Shown: positions 32,907-41,820 of the stretch, piece after piece | Position numbering within the stretch: position 1 is the first letter of the stretch | Layout: every line of letters begins with the position of its first letter | Origin: an uncultured Clostridia bacterium | Lineage (GTDB): Bacteria; Bacillota; Clostridia; Christensenellales; UBA1242 | Direction of reading: 5' to 3' | Assembly: GCA_947627545.1 (NCBI GenBank) | Contig: CANQWK010000010.1 | Location: forward strand, 1 to 48,450 | Length of the DNA: 48,450 nt | Made by a program: the position numbers and the translations under genes | The notes under the pieces: model-generated | Seen by the model: the letters and a program-made list of their open reading frames with translations, nothing else | The model's database searches: none | What the model was told of the DNA's origin: nothing

Positions 32907-35867
32907 TTATTTTTTCTTTTTAATTTTACTATTTTCCTTTTTTAATTTTTCAGTTTTTTGTGTGGATTTTTCTTGTTTATTTGCCGTTTTTGTTGTTTCT
33001 TTTTTAGGTTTTTCTATATTTTCTTTTGATTGTTTCTTTCCTAGAGTTTTTGTTTGTTCTATCATTTTTGCTAAATATTTACCTGTGTAACTCGCTTCTA
33101 CTTTACAAATTTCTTCTGGCGTTCCTGTTGCTACAATTGTTCCGCCACCTTCACCGCCTTCTGGTCCCATATCTATAATATAATCTGCCGTTTTAATTAC
33201 ATCTAAATTATGTTCAATAACAACAACTGTGTTGCCATCTCCAACTAAACGTTGCAAAATATCTACAAGTTTTTTTACATCGTAAGAATGCAAACCTGTG
33301 GTTGGTTCATCTAAAATATATACTGTGTTGCCGGTGTCTCGCTTTGTTAATTCGCTTGCAAGTTTTAAGCGTTGTGCCTCGCCGCCTGAAAGTGTGGTTG
33401 CACTTTGTCCTAGTTTTATATATCCTAAACCTACATCTACCAATGTTTGTAATTTTCTTTTTATCTGTGGAATTGATGCAAAAAATTCATACGCTTCGTC
33501 AATTGTCATTTCTAGCACATCGTAAATTGATTTTCCTTTATATTTTACGTCTAGCACTTCTCTTGAATAGCGTTTTCCACCGCACACTTCACAAGGAACA
33601 AAAACGTCTGCCATAAAATACATTCTTAAACGCTTTACGCCATCGCCTGAACATGCTTCGCACCTTCCGCCTTCAACATTAAAACTAAATTCGCCTATAT
33701 CAAAACCCTTTTCTTTCGCGGCTGGAGTTGACGCAAATAATCTTCTAATGTCGGTAAACAAGCCAGAATATGTGGCAGGATTGCTTCGTGGAGTGCGGCC
33801 AATTGGACTTTGGTCTATCATTATAACTTTATCAATTTCATCTACATCCAAAAGTGCTTGTATGTTGTTTTCTTTATCTCGCCTATTTACTTTATTAAAA
33901 ATGGCTTGATAAAAAATGTCATTTATAAGTGTTGATTTTCCGCTTCCGCTAACACCTGTAACACATGTTAAAACTCCCTTAGGTATTGCAACATCTAAGT
34001 TATTTATGTTATGCTCTTTGCAACCTATTAAATGAATAAATCCTTTGTTTATTTTTCTTCTTGTTGACGGAACTTCAATTTTCATTTCGCCAGACAAAAA
34101 TTTTCCTGTTATGCTATTGGGGCTATTAATTAAATCTTGCACGCTGCCCTGTGCAACAATGTTTCCGCCATGAACACCTGCATATGGGCCGATATCTACT
34201 AAATAATCCGCCTGCCTTATTGTGTCCTCATCATGTTCAACAACTATTAATGTGTTGCCTAAATCTCGCAAATTTTTTAAGGTTTCAATTAATTTATCAT
34301 TATCTCGCTGATGCAAACCTATGCTTGGCTCGTCAAGAATATACAAAACTCCGCTCAAACCACTGCCAATTTGAGTTGCTAACCTAATTCGCTGACTTTC
34401 ACCACCAGAAAGCGTGCCTGCACGCCTGTTTAATGATAAATAATTTAAACCAACATTAAGCAAAAAGCTTAATCGTGCTTGAATTTCATGCAAAATGCTT
34501 TCAGCAATTGTTTTATCGGCCTTGCTTAATTTTAAATTATCCATAAATTCATAAATTTTAGATATAGACAACTCGCAAACTTCAGCAATGTTTTTGCCAT
34601 TTATTTTAATTGAAAGTGCATTTGGATTTAACCTTTTGCCAAGGCATTCTGGGCAGGTATCTTCGCTCATTAATTTGTAAATTTCTTCTTTAACATACTC
34701 GCTGTTGCTCTCTTGAAAACGCCTTAACAAATCTGGAATAATGCCCATAAATAAAGCATCGCTTTGCATTAAATATTGATGCAAATTTTGAGCAACCAAT
34801 TCCTTATCTCCGCTTTCACCATTAATTAAAATGTTGCGTGCCTCTTTCGGTATTTTATAATAAGGTGTATCAAGCGTAAATCCGTGCTTTTTTGCTAGTT
34901 TGTTTAACGCTTTTTTTGTAACGCCTGTTGCATCTATGTTAAAACCCATAACCGTTAATGCACCTTCGTTTATTGAAAGCCTATCGTTTTTAACAATGGC
35001 ATTTTCGCCTATCTTAACCACGTAGCCAAGCCCACCGCATTTAGGACAAGCTCCAGCTTGATTATTAAAACTGAATAAAGTTGGCTCAATGTCCGGAATA
35101 GATATTCCACAATCTACGCAACTGTATTTAACGCTATATAATTTGTCCGTTCCGTTCGTGTTTACAATAACCAAACCATCTGCCATTTGCAAACATTTAT
35201 TAATGCTATCTGCTAAGCGAGAACTGCTGTCGTCCTTTTTAACAATTCTATCTACAACAACATATATGTCATGCCTTTTATTTTTATCTAAAACAATGCT
35301 ATCGTCCAACGAATACAAAGTTTTATCAACCATAACTCGCACAAAGCCATCTTTTCTCAAGCCTTCAATTGTCTTTTCATGGCTGCCTTTCTGCGACCTA
35401 ATTATTGGTGCCATAATTAACATTTTTGCACCATTTTCTTCTTCCATAACTCTATCAACAATTTGGTCTAGTGTTTGAACACTAATTGGCTTTCCACATT
35501 TTGGACAATAAGGTTTTCCAATTCTTGCAAAAAGAAGCCTAATATAATCATAAATTTCTGTTATAGTGCCAACCGTTGAACGAGGGTTGTTATTAGTACT
35601 TTTTTGGTCAATTGAAATTGCAGGACTTAATCCGTCAATGCTTTCCACATCAGGCTTTGTCATTTGCCCTAAAAATTGGCGAGCGTAACTTGACAAACTT
35701 TCCATATATCGCCTTTGACCTTCTGCAAAAATTGTGTCAAACGCAAGAGTGGATTTTCCGCATCCACTTACGCCAGAAAACACAATCAATTTATTTTTAG
35801 GCAAAGTTAAATTAATGTTTTTTAAATTATTTTCCTTTGCACCTCTAATAATTATATTTTCAAGCAT
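32907..35867 (-). CDS. uvrA: Excinuclease ABC subunit A (UvrA)
   Basis: 986 aa. UvrA is the damage sensor of nucleotide excision repair, acting with UvrB. It is a tandem ABC ATPase: Walker A GVSGCGKST (32-40) and GVSGSGKST (about 638), and two signatures, LSGGESQRIRLA and LSGGEAQRLKLA. Zinc-binding Cys pairs include CPKCGK, CVDC and CPKCGG, and CEAC with CEVCGG. After the normal end (about residue 935) comes a Lys/Glu/Thr-rich tail of about 50 residues, longer than usual. SD AGGAG lies 8 nt before the ATG. No LexA box was seen upstream. Confidence 0.97.
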   Translation of the reverse strand: MLENIIIRGAKENNLKNINLTLPKNKLIVFSGVSGCGKSTLAFDTIFAEGQRRYMESLSSYARQFLGQMTKPDVESIDGLSPAISIDQKSTNNNPRSTVGTITEIYDYIRLLFARIGKPYCPKCGKPISVQTLDQIVDRVMEEENGAKMLIMAPIIRSQKGSHEKTIEGLRKDGFVRVMVDKTLYSLDDSIVLDKNKRHDIYVVVDRIVKKDDSSSRLADSINKCLQMADGLVIVNTNGTDKLYSVKYSCVDCGISIPDIEPTLFSFNNQAGACPKCGGLGYVVKIGENAIVKNDRLSINEGALTVMGFNIDATGVTKKALNKLAKKHGFTLDTPYYKIPKEARNILINGESGDKELVAQNLHQYLMQSDALFMGIIPDLLRRFQESNSEYVKEEIYKLMSEDTCPECLGKRLNPNALSIKINGKNIAEVCELSISKIYEFMDNLKLSKADKTIAESILHEIQARLSFLLNVGLNYLSLNRRAGTLSGGESQRIRLATQIGSGLSGVLYILDEPSIGLHQRDNDKLIETLKNLRDLGNTLIVVEHDEDTIRQADYLVDIGPYAGVHGGNIVAQGSVQDLINSPNSITGKFLSGEMKIEVPSTRRKINKGFIHLIGCKEHNINNLDVAIPKGVLTCVTGVSGSGKSTLINDIFYQAIFNKVNRRDKENNIQALLDVDEIDKVIMIDQSPIGRTPRSNPATYSGLFTDIRRLFASTPAAKEKGFDIGEFSFNVEGGRCEACSGDGVKRLRMYFMADVFVPCEVCGGKRYSREVLDVKYKGKSIYDVLEMTIDEAYEFFASIPQIKRKLQTLVDVGLGYIKLGQSATTLSGGEAQRLKLASELTKRDTGNTVYILDEPTTGLHSYDVKKLVDILQRLVGDGNTVVVIEHNLDVIKTADYIIDMGPEGGEGGGTIVATGTPEEICKVEASYTGKYLAKMIEQTKTLGKKQSKENIEKPKKETTKTANKQEKSTQKTEKLKKENSKIKKKK

Positions 35868-35939
35868 AGTTTACTCCTATATGTTATTTTTTGCCATTTA
35901 ATTTTTTATAAGCAAAAAAAACAAAATTTATTATCTTTT

Positions 35940-35968
35940 AGTGTACCACAAATATTTTGATTTTTCAA
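35940..35968 (-). promoter_or_regulatory. Promoter of uvrA
   Basis: Minus strand TTGAAA (35963-35968), 17-nt spacer, TACACT (35940-35945), with an extended TGG before it. The leader would be about 65 nt. No CGAAC-type SOS operator overlaps it. Confidence 0.5.
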
Positions 35969-36174
35969 GTATTTATAAAATAATTTAATAATAATTTTTA
36001 ATTAATTATAAATGAACCTAAATACTAAAAAATAAACATTTGTTATATACAAAATAAACTGAAAATAATTAAAAAAATTTGTTCATTATATGAAATTTGT
36101 TTATAAAAATAGATTTGTTTGCAAAATGAAATTTATTAAAAAATCAGCAAAATTTCCTATAAATGTAAAAACAT
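35969..36174. other. Intergenic stretch without a gene
   Basis: Together with the uvrA leader and promoter this makes a 333-bp gap between uvrA and the 142-aa gene. It is almost pure A/T with no reading frame, RNA structure or repeat that I could support. Confidence 0.6.
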
Positions 36175-36202
36175 AATAAAAAAATGGCTTAAACAGCCAT
36201 TT
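36175..36202 (-). terminator. Intrinsic terminator overlapping the stop of the 142-aa gene
   Basis: 8-bp stem AAATGGCT/AGCCATTT with a 5-nt loop and a T run on the minus strand. The stem starts within the TAA stop codon (36201-36203). Confidence 0.8.
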
Positions 36203-36629
36203 AATATTTTTTAGGTGCAGTTACAATTAAAACCGCGGCAAGCAAAGCCACACCAATAGACGCTCCGCAAGCATAAACGTTAAATGCTCCATTGCCTAGC
36301 CTAAAAATTGAAGATATTGCAATCCATTGTCCTTCCTCTTCTTTAGTTGGGGTTTTTTCTTTGCTAAAAATGATTTTATTGCCCTTTAATTTATAATACA
36401 AAGTTTCAGTTGTTGATATTCCATTGGATTCGTCTTTTAATTTAATTGTTCTTTCAACCTTGCCATTAAACTTAAATTGATAAGTTGTTACAGCTTCCAA
36501 GCCAGAATAACCAGAATCATATAATGGTTTATCTAATTCATAACTGCCAATTGGCAAAATTAAACAAGGATAGCCAAAGCATACAACAGCAAATGCAACA
36601 CATAACAACAAAACAATTTTTCTTAACAT
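36201..36629 (-). CDS. Two-helix membrane protein, unknown function
   Basis: 142 aa from the ATG at 36629 (MLRKIVLLL), chosen because AAGGAG lies just upstream; an upstream start at 36668 would precede the SD. A signal-like helix (about 4-25) is followed by a beta-rich domain of about 85 residues containing repeated Tyr/Lys strands (YQFKFNGKVERTIKL, YYKLKGNKIIFS), similar in look to small lipocalin-type or DUF beta domains, and then a C-terminal helix (about 116-137). There is no lipobox, although CLILPIG lies near the first helix. Family not recognised. Own promoter and terminator. Confidence 0.65.
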   Translation of the reverse strand: MLRKIVLLLCVAFAVVCFGYPCLILPIGSYELDKPLYDSGYSGLEAVTTYQFKFNGKVERTIKLKDESNGISTTETLYYKLKGNKIIFSKEKTPTKEEEGQWIAISSIFRLGNGAFNVYACGASIGVALLAAVLIVTAPKKY

Positions 36630-36646
36630 AATTTCTCCTTGTGTAT

Positions 36647-36675
36647 ATATTACTACAAATTTGAACAAAAGTCAA
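36647..36675 (-). promoter_or_regulatory. Promoter of the 142-aa membrane protein gene
   Basis: Minus strand TTGACT (36670-36675), 17-nt spacer, TAATAT (36647-36652). Confidence 0.6.
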
Positions 36676-36824
36676 CATTTTGGTTAATAAATTTTAATTG
36701 TCTTTGTCTTACATTAACTTTTTATTATAGAATTAAAAATAATGTTAAAAATTTTAACAAAATAAAAAATATTGTTCAAAAATTAATTTTTTCCGCAAAA
36801 ATTTAGCAAGATTTTTTAACTTGC

Positions 36825-36853
36825 TTGACAAATGTGCTTATAATTTTTACACT
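36825..36853 (+). promoter_or_regulatory. Promoter of the oligoendopeptidase gene
   Basis: TTGACA (36825-36830), 17-nt spacer, TACACT (36848-36853). A TATAAT lies between, at a wrong spacing for this -35 but matching a weaker TTAACT upstream, so two overlapping promoters are possible. Confidence 0.5.
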
Positions 36854-36870
36854 GATTATAGGGGGAAAAT

Positions 36871-38628
36871 ATGAAAACAAGAAATCAAATTGAAGACAAA
36901 TATAAATGGGATTTAGACATGTTTAAAACAGACGCCGAAATTGAAAAAGTGTTTAAATACATTGAAAAATTAACAAAGGTTTTGCCTGAATATAATGGGC
37001 AATTTACAGATAAAGAAAAATTATATGAATTTTGGTTTAAATATAAAAAAGAAAATAGAGAGATTACAAAACTAAATTATTACATTTACAACACTTTAAA
37101 TGAAGATAACAGCAACACTAGAATTTTAAAATTACAACAAAGGTTTGAAAATGCATGCAACAAACTAAATCAAGCAACGGCTTTTGCTAACCCACAATTA
37201 TATGAATTGGAAGATGATTATTTACTTTCTCTTTTAAATGATAAACGTTTTAAAAATGTTGAAAATGTAATTAAAGATATTATTAAATTTAAGCCGCATA
37301 AATTAGACCAACAATCAAGCATCTTGCTAAGCAAAATTAACAAAGCATTCAATAAAAATTCTAGCGTGTTTGACATTATTTCGGATAGCGAACTTGAATT
37401 TGAAGACGCTTTAGACAGTAAAGGCAAAGCACATAAAATTGACAATGCTAGTTATGGTGAATTGGTTATTAGCACAGATAGAACGCTACGCAAAAACACA
37501 TTCTTTTCCATGATGAATGGTTTTAAAAAATTTAACAAGACGTTTGCATCGCTTTATATAGGCGATATGGAAGCGGATTTTGATTTTGCAAAGTTAAAAA
37601 ATTATTCAAGCACGCTTGAACAGGCCTTACTTATAAATGATGTTCCAAAGTCGGTATTTGACAAAAATATTGAAGAAATAAACAAAAATTTGCCAATTTT
37701 GCACAAATTTTTAAAAATTGCTGCTAAAAAGGAAGGAATAAAAGATTACGCTTATTACGATTTATTTGAAGATAAAAAAGTTTCTGGCAAAATGACAGTG
37801 GAAAAAGCACAAGAAATTTTGTTAAAAATTGTTAAACCTCTAGGCGAAGAATATGTTGAAAATGTTAAACGCAAATTAACTGATAAATCTATTGACTATA
37901 TGCCAAACAAAAACAAAGCAACAGGTGGCTATTCGTGGGATTGTTATGGTGCTAAAACTGTAATTTTAATGAATTGGGCTTATGACTACTCTTCATTGTC
38001 AACTTTGTGCCACGAAATGGGTCATTGCATCAATAGTGAATTATACTTAAAAGCACAGCCAGAAGAAAAAGCATCTATAATTATTCCGCTTGCAGAAATT
38101 GCCAGCACAGTAAACGAAATTTTGCTTGTAAACTATATGTTAGAAAATTGCAAGCCAAAAGAAAAAGAATATTATTTAAATCAATTTTTAGATGAAGTAC
38201 GTGCAACAATTTTTCAACAAACAATGTACAGCGAATTTGAACTCTTTGCTCACACTTGTGTTGAAAAAGAAACTCCTATTACTTACGAAGATTTAAACAA
38301 TAAATATTTTGAAGTTGCAAAAAAATATTACAAAACTTGCGTTGTACCAGAATGTGTTAAATATGGTTGGAGTAGAATTCCTCATTTTTATCGTCCTTAT
38401 TATGTTTACTCTTATTCAACAGGCATGATTACTGCCATTGCTATTGTTTCTAAATTGCTTAAAGATAAAAATTATAGCAAAAAATATATTGAGTTTTTGA
38501 AAAATGGAACAAATAAAAATTTTATGGACATTTTAAAATCAATTGATATCGACTTAACAACAGACGAACCTTACGAAATTGCTTTCAATTTTATTAACGA
38601 AAAATTAAAAGCGTATGAAAAAATTTAG
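36871..38628 (+). CDS. pepF: Oligoendopeptidase F-type zinc metallopeptidase (M3 family)
   Basis: 585 aa. Cytoplasmic zinc peptidase cleaving short peptides. The zinc site HEMGH is at residues 381-385, and the third ligand is probably Glu409 in LAEIAST. The N-terminal KYKWDLDMF and the C-terminal WSRIPHFYRPYYVYSYSTG region are typical of PepF. Length is normal for the family. SD AGGGGG precedes the ATG. It stands alone, divergent from the 142-aa gene across 241 bp; no terminator is seen in the AT-rich 250 bp that follow. Confidence 0.94.
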   Translation: MKTRNQIEDKYKWDLDMFKTDAEIEKVFKYIEKLTKVLPEYNGQFTDKEKLYEFWFKYKKENREITKLNYYIYNTLNEDNSNTRILKLQQRFENACNKLNQATAFANPQLYELEDDYLLSLLNDKRFKNVENVIKDIIKFKPHKLDQQSSILLSKINKAFNKNSSVFDIISDSELEFEDALDSKGKAHKIDNASYGELVISTDRTLRKNTFFSMMNGFKKFNKTFASLYIGDMEADFDFAKLKNYSSTLEQALLINDVPKSVFDKNIEEINKNLPILHKFLKIAAKKEGIKDYAYYDLFEDKKVSGKMTVEKAQEILLKIVKPLGEEYVENVKRKLTDKSIDYMPNKNKATGGYSWDCYGAKTVILMNWAYDYSSLSTLCHEMGHCINSELYLKAQPEEKASIIIPLAEIASTVNEILLVNYMLENCKPKEKEYYLNQFLDEVRATIFQQTMYSEFELFAHTCVEKETPITYEDLNNKYFEVAKKYYKTCVVPECVKYGWSRIPHFYRPYYVYSYSTGMITAIAIVSKLLKDKNYSKKYIEFLKNGTNKNFMDILKSIDIDLTTDEPYEIAFNFINEKLKAYEKI

Positions 38629-38839
38629 TTTTATTGAAATTCATAAACAAATTATTAAAATACTAATAACATTTAAAAAATTTTAAAAAAATGCAAAATA
38701 ATATAATAATTAATAAAAAATTTCAAAAATTAAATAAAAATCAATAAAAAATGTTTAAAATATTGCAAAAATTAAAAAATTTTAAAAGATTTTAGTTTTA
38801 AAAATGTTAAATAATCTTATTTAAATAATATTTAAAAGA

Positions 38840-38868
38840 TTGCAAAAAATATTTTTAGATGTTATAAT
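38840..38868 (+). promoter_or_regulatory. Promoter of the winged-helix/uvrB operon
   Basis: TTGCAA (38840-38845), 17-nt spacer, TATAAT (38863-38868) with extended TGT. It drives two small genes and uvrB. No LexA-type operator is seen. Confidence 0.7.
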
Positions 38869-38878
38869 AGGAGTGTAT

Positions 38879-39244
38879 ATGTTAGATAAAAAATCTTATG
38901 CTGTTTTAAAAGCTTTAAGCAAACTAACTGAGGGCAGTGCTTATAAAGTTGTTACTGCTGATGAAATAATTTCAAACCTTGCCCAAAAATCGCAATATGA
39001 TGCAGATAGCATAAAGCAGATTATTGATTTTTTAGAAAAACAAGAATATATCAACATAAAATTTTTTGAAGAAAACACTTATTGCTATTCCCTTTCGCCA
39101 AAGGCACGCATTTGTTTAGAGCAAGAAGGCAGCAAGCAAAAAATTAAAAAATCAGCCAAGCCATTTTTAAATTATCTTTACACTGCCCTTGCCGCTTTTG
39201 TAGGTAGCATGATTGCACTTTTTATCTTCTTTTATCTATTTTAA
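38879..39244 (+). CDS. Winged-helix-like protein with a C-terminal membrane anchor
   Basis: 121 aa from the ATG at 38879, chosen for SD AGGAG; a TTG at 38840 is the -35 box. Residues about 5-80 look like a winged helix: helices, then a wing with YINIKFFEENTYCYSLSPKA. A basic linker (KQKIKKSAK) leads to a single C-terminal membrane helix (about 97-120). It would hold a DNA- or RNA-binding-type domain at the membrane. The next gene has the same build, and both lie before uvrB, 15 bp and 8 bp apart. Function unknown. Confidence 0.7.
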   Translation: MLDKKSYAVLKALSKLTEGSAYKVVTADEIISNLAQKSQYDADSIKQIIDFLEKQEYINIKFFEENTYCYSLSPKARICLEQEGSKQKIKKSAKPFLNYLYTALAAFVGSMIALFIFFYLF

Positions 39245-39259
39245 ATTTAGGATTTTGTT

Positions 39260-39622
39260 ATGTTAACTTTTAAAGAAAAATATGTTATGGAATATGTTTA
39301 TCAAAAGTGCCAAGATAAAAAATCTTGCCTTATTTCGCCACGAGAAATTATTTCTTTTGCCGCAGATAAATATGTAATATACCCTGATGAACTTGAAAAG
39401 ATTATGACTAATTTAAGTTATGATAACTATATTGAACTTTTTAAGTCCGATAAAAAAGGCAGCCCCGTTTATTGTGTTTCGCTTAAAATGAAAGGCGAAG
39501 GTTTTCACAGAGAATTAACCAACAACAAACGCAATTTAATGTGGCTTGTTGGGCGCTCATGCGTTTTAGCTGTAATTACCGCAATAATTGGCGGCCTTAT
39601 AAAAATATTATTTTTTAGATAG
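39260..39622 (+). CDS. Second winged-helix-like, tail-anchored protein
   Basis: 120 aa. N-terminal helices (about 4-20 and 26-37), a probable recognition helix (about 42-52) and a wing ([24 protein letters not shown] in two strands) suggest a winged helix. A C-terminal membrane helix covers about 95-119. It has the same plan as the preceding gene, with low sequence identity, so they are old paralogs or a heteromer. No good SD is seen before it. It ends 8 bp before uvrB, so all three are cotranscribed. Confidence 0.68.
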   Translation: MLTFKEKYVMEYVYQKCQDKKSCLISPREIISFAADKYVIYPDELEKIMTNLSYDNYIELFKSDKKGSPVYCVSLKMKGEGFHRELTNNKRNLMWLVGRSCVLAVITAIIGGLIKILFFR

Positions 39623-39630
39623 GCATTTTT

Positions 39631-41586
39631 ATGGAATATAGAAATTTTGAATTAGTATCTAAATATAAACCAACGGGCGACCAACCAGAAGCAATTGCTT
39701 CGCTTGTTGAAGGTGTTAAAGATGGGCTTTCTGCACAAGTTTTAAAAGGTGTTACTGGCAGCGGCAAAACGTTTACAATGGCAAATGTTATTGCTCAATT
39801 AAACCGCCCCACCCTTGTTTTAGCGCATAACAAAACCTTGGCAGCCCAATTATGCAATGAGTTTAGAGAGTTTTTTCCTAATAATCGTGTTGAATTTTTT
39901 GTTTCGTATTATGACTATTATCAGCCTGAGGCATACATTGTTTCTAGTGATACTTACATTGAAAAAGATATGAGTGTTAATGACGAAATTGATAAGCTTA
40001 GGCACAGTGCCACTTCTAGCCTTTTAGAGCGAAGTGATACAATTGTAGTTGCGTCAGTTTCTTGCATTTATGGTTTAGGTGCACCAAAGGAATATTACGA
40101 TTTACACATCTCTTTGCGTGTTGGCGACAAACTTAGCCGAGAAGAGCTTTTGCGCCGCCTTATTAACATTCAATACACTCGCAATGATATAGATTTTCAG
40201 CGTTCAACATTTAGGGCAAGAGGAGATGTTGTTGACATCTTCCCCGCAGATAGCAGCGAAATTGCTGTAAGAGTTGAATTTTTTGACGATGAAATTGAAA
40301 GTTTAAGTGAATTTGAAGTTGTTAGCGGAAAGGTACTTAATAAGTTAAAGCACGCATCAATTTTCCCTGCCAGCCACTATGCAGTTGGAAGTGAACGCTT
40401 AAACGCCGCTTTAGCACAAATAAAATTAGACGCCGAAAAGCGAGAAGCGGAATTTACCAAACAAGAGAAATACATTGAAGCACAAAGAATTCGCGAACGA
40501 ACAAATTATGACCTTGAAATGATGCAAGAAATGGGCTATTGTTCAGGCATTGAGAATTATTCTCGATATTTTGACGGCAGAGAGCCTGGCGAACCTCCTT
40601 ATACTCTTTTGGATTACTTTCCAGAAGGATTTTTGCTTTTTGTTGATGAAAGCCATATAACATTGCCGCAAGTTAGAGGCATGTATAATGGCGACCGCGC
40701 AAGAAAAACTAGCTTAGTCGATTATGGTTTTAGGCTTCCAAGCGCATACGATAATCGCCCACTAAATTTTGAAGAATTTAATAGGCGAATTGGGCAAGCT
40801 ATATATGTTTCGGCAACTCCAAATGAATATGAATTAGGGCTTGCGGGCAATGTTGTTGAGCAAGTTATCCGCCCTACTTATTTGTTAGACCCTGAAATTG
40901 AAGTTCGTTCTAGCAATGGGCAAGTTGACGATTTATTAGACCAAATTAAAAAGAATACCGAAAAAGGTGGCAAAATTTTAGTAACCACATTAACTAAAAA
41001 AATGGCGGAAGATTTATGCACATATTTTGGTGAAAACGGAATTAGAGTTAAATATTTGCATAGTGATATTGACACATTAGAACGGGTAAAAATTATAAAT
41101 GAGTTGCGTGCAGATGAATTTGATGTTTTAATAGGCATTAATTTGCTGCGAGAAGGCCTAGATTTGCCAGAAGTTACCCTTGTTGCAATTTTAGATGCGG
41201 ATAAAGAAGGCTTTTTGCGTAGTGCAACTTCGCTTATTCAAATTATAGGCAGAGCGGCAAGAAATAGTGAAAGCAAAGTTATAATGTATGCAGATAACAT
41301 TACAGACAGCATGAAACTTGCAATAGACGAAACCAACCGCCGCCGAGAAAAGCAACAAAAATATAACCTTGAACATAATGTAAAGCCAACCACAATTAAA
41401 AAAGAAATTGTTGATACTTTAAAAATAAGAATTGATGCACCAGAAGATAAACTTTCAAAACAAGACATTGCTAAAAAGATTGAAAGTTTAAAAGGCATGA
41501 TGAACACTGCTGCATCTCAATTAGATTTTGAAACTGCAATTAAACTAAGAGAAGAAATTGCAAAATTAAAACGAAAACTTAAATAG
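39631..41586 (+). CDS. uvrB: Excinuclease ABC subunit B (UvrB)
   Basis: 651 aa, normal length. UvrB is the helicase-like damage-verification subunit of nucleotide excision repair. Walker A is GVTGSGKT (40-47), the damage-probing hairpin lies around [11 protein letters not shown], the DEAD-like box reads VDESH, and helicase motifs V and VI are [13 protein letters not shown] and [11 protein letters not shown]-terminal UVR motif ([16 protein letters not shown]) for UvrC contact is present. It is the last gene of an operon with two winged-helix membrane proteins. The terminator stem contains the stop codon. Confidence 0.97.
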   Translation: MEYRNFELVSKYKPTGDQPEAIASLVEGVKDGLSAQVLKGVTGSGKTFTMANVIAQLNRPTLVLAHNKTLAAQLCNEFREFFPNNRVEFFVSYYDYYQPEAYIVSSDTYIEKDMSVNDEIDKLRHSATSSLLERSDTIVVASVSCIYGLGAPKEYYDLHISLRVGDKLSREELLRRLINIQYTRNDIDFQRSTFRARGDVVDIFPADSSEIAVRVEFFDDEIESLSEFEVVSGKVLNKLKHASIFPASHYAVGSERLNAALAQIKLDAEKREAEFTKQEKYIEAQRIRERTNYDLEMMQEMGYCSGIENYSRYFDGREPGEPPYTLLDYFPEGFLLFVDESHITLPQVRGMYNGDRARKTSLVDYGFRLPSAYDNRPLNFEEFNRRIGQAIYVSATPNEYELGLAGNVVEQVIRPTYLLDPEIEVRSSNGQVDDLLDQIKKNTEKGGKILVTTLTKKMAEDLCTYFGENGIRVKYLHSDIDTLERVKIINELRADEFDVLIGINLLREGLDLPEVTLVAILDADKEGFLRSATSLIQIIGRAARNSESKVIMYADNITDSMKLAIDETNRRREKQQKYNLEHNVKPTTIKKEIVDTLKIRIDAPEDKLSKQDIAKKIESLKGMMNTAASQLDFETAIKLREEIAKLKRKLK

Positions 41587-41599
41587 TTTTCGTTTTTTT
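41568..41599 (+). terminator. Intrinsic terminator overlapping the uvrB stop codon
   Basis: 12-bp stem AAAACGAAAACT/AGTTTTCGTTTT with loop TAAAT, then T. The uvrB TAG (41584-41586) lies at the loop and stem edge. Confidence 0.88.
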
Positions 41600-41735
41600 A
41601 TTTTGTTTTTCTAATTTTTAATTTATTTTTTTTCATTTTTATCTTTTATTTTTAAATTTACATTTTTCTATTTCCTTAATTTATGTTTATCTAGTTTTAA
41701 TTTTTTAATTAAATTTTTGCTAATATAAAATGCAA

Positions 41736-41762
41736 AATAATAATAATAATAATAATAATAAT
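41736..41762. repeat. (AAT)9 microsatellite
   Basis: Nine perfect AAT triplets in the gap between the uvrB terminator and the terminator of the 1370-aa gene. It is not in a gene. Confidence 0.9.
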
Positions 41763-41779
41763 ATAAGCAGAAAAACATA

Positions 41780-41810
41780 AAAAAGAAAACGAATTAATCG
41801 TTTTCTTTTT
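41780..41810 (-). terminator. Intrinsic terminator of the 1370-aa surface protein gene
   Basis: 13-bp stem AAAAAGAAAACGA/TCGTTTTCTTTTT with a 5-nt loop; 11 bp after the stop. Confidence 0.85.
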
Positions 41811-41820
41811 ATTTACTCAG

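Noticed and set aside
38629..38862. Possible small RNA or gene in the 250-bp gap after pepF
   Set aside because: Only poly-A/T sequence with AT-only inverted repeats; no GC-bearing stem or frame with an SD.
38840..38878. TTG start extending the first winged-helix gene
   Set aside because: The TTG is the first base of the -35 box; an SD directly precedes the ATG at 38879.
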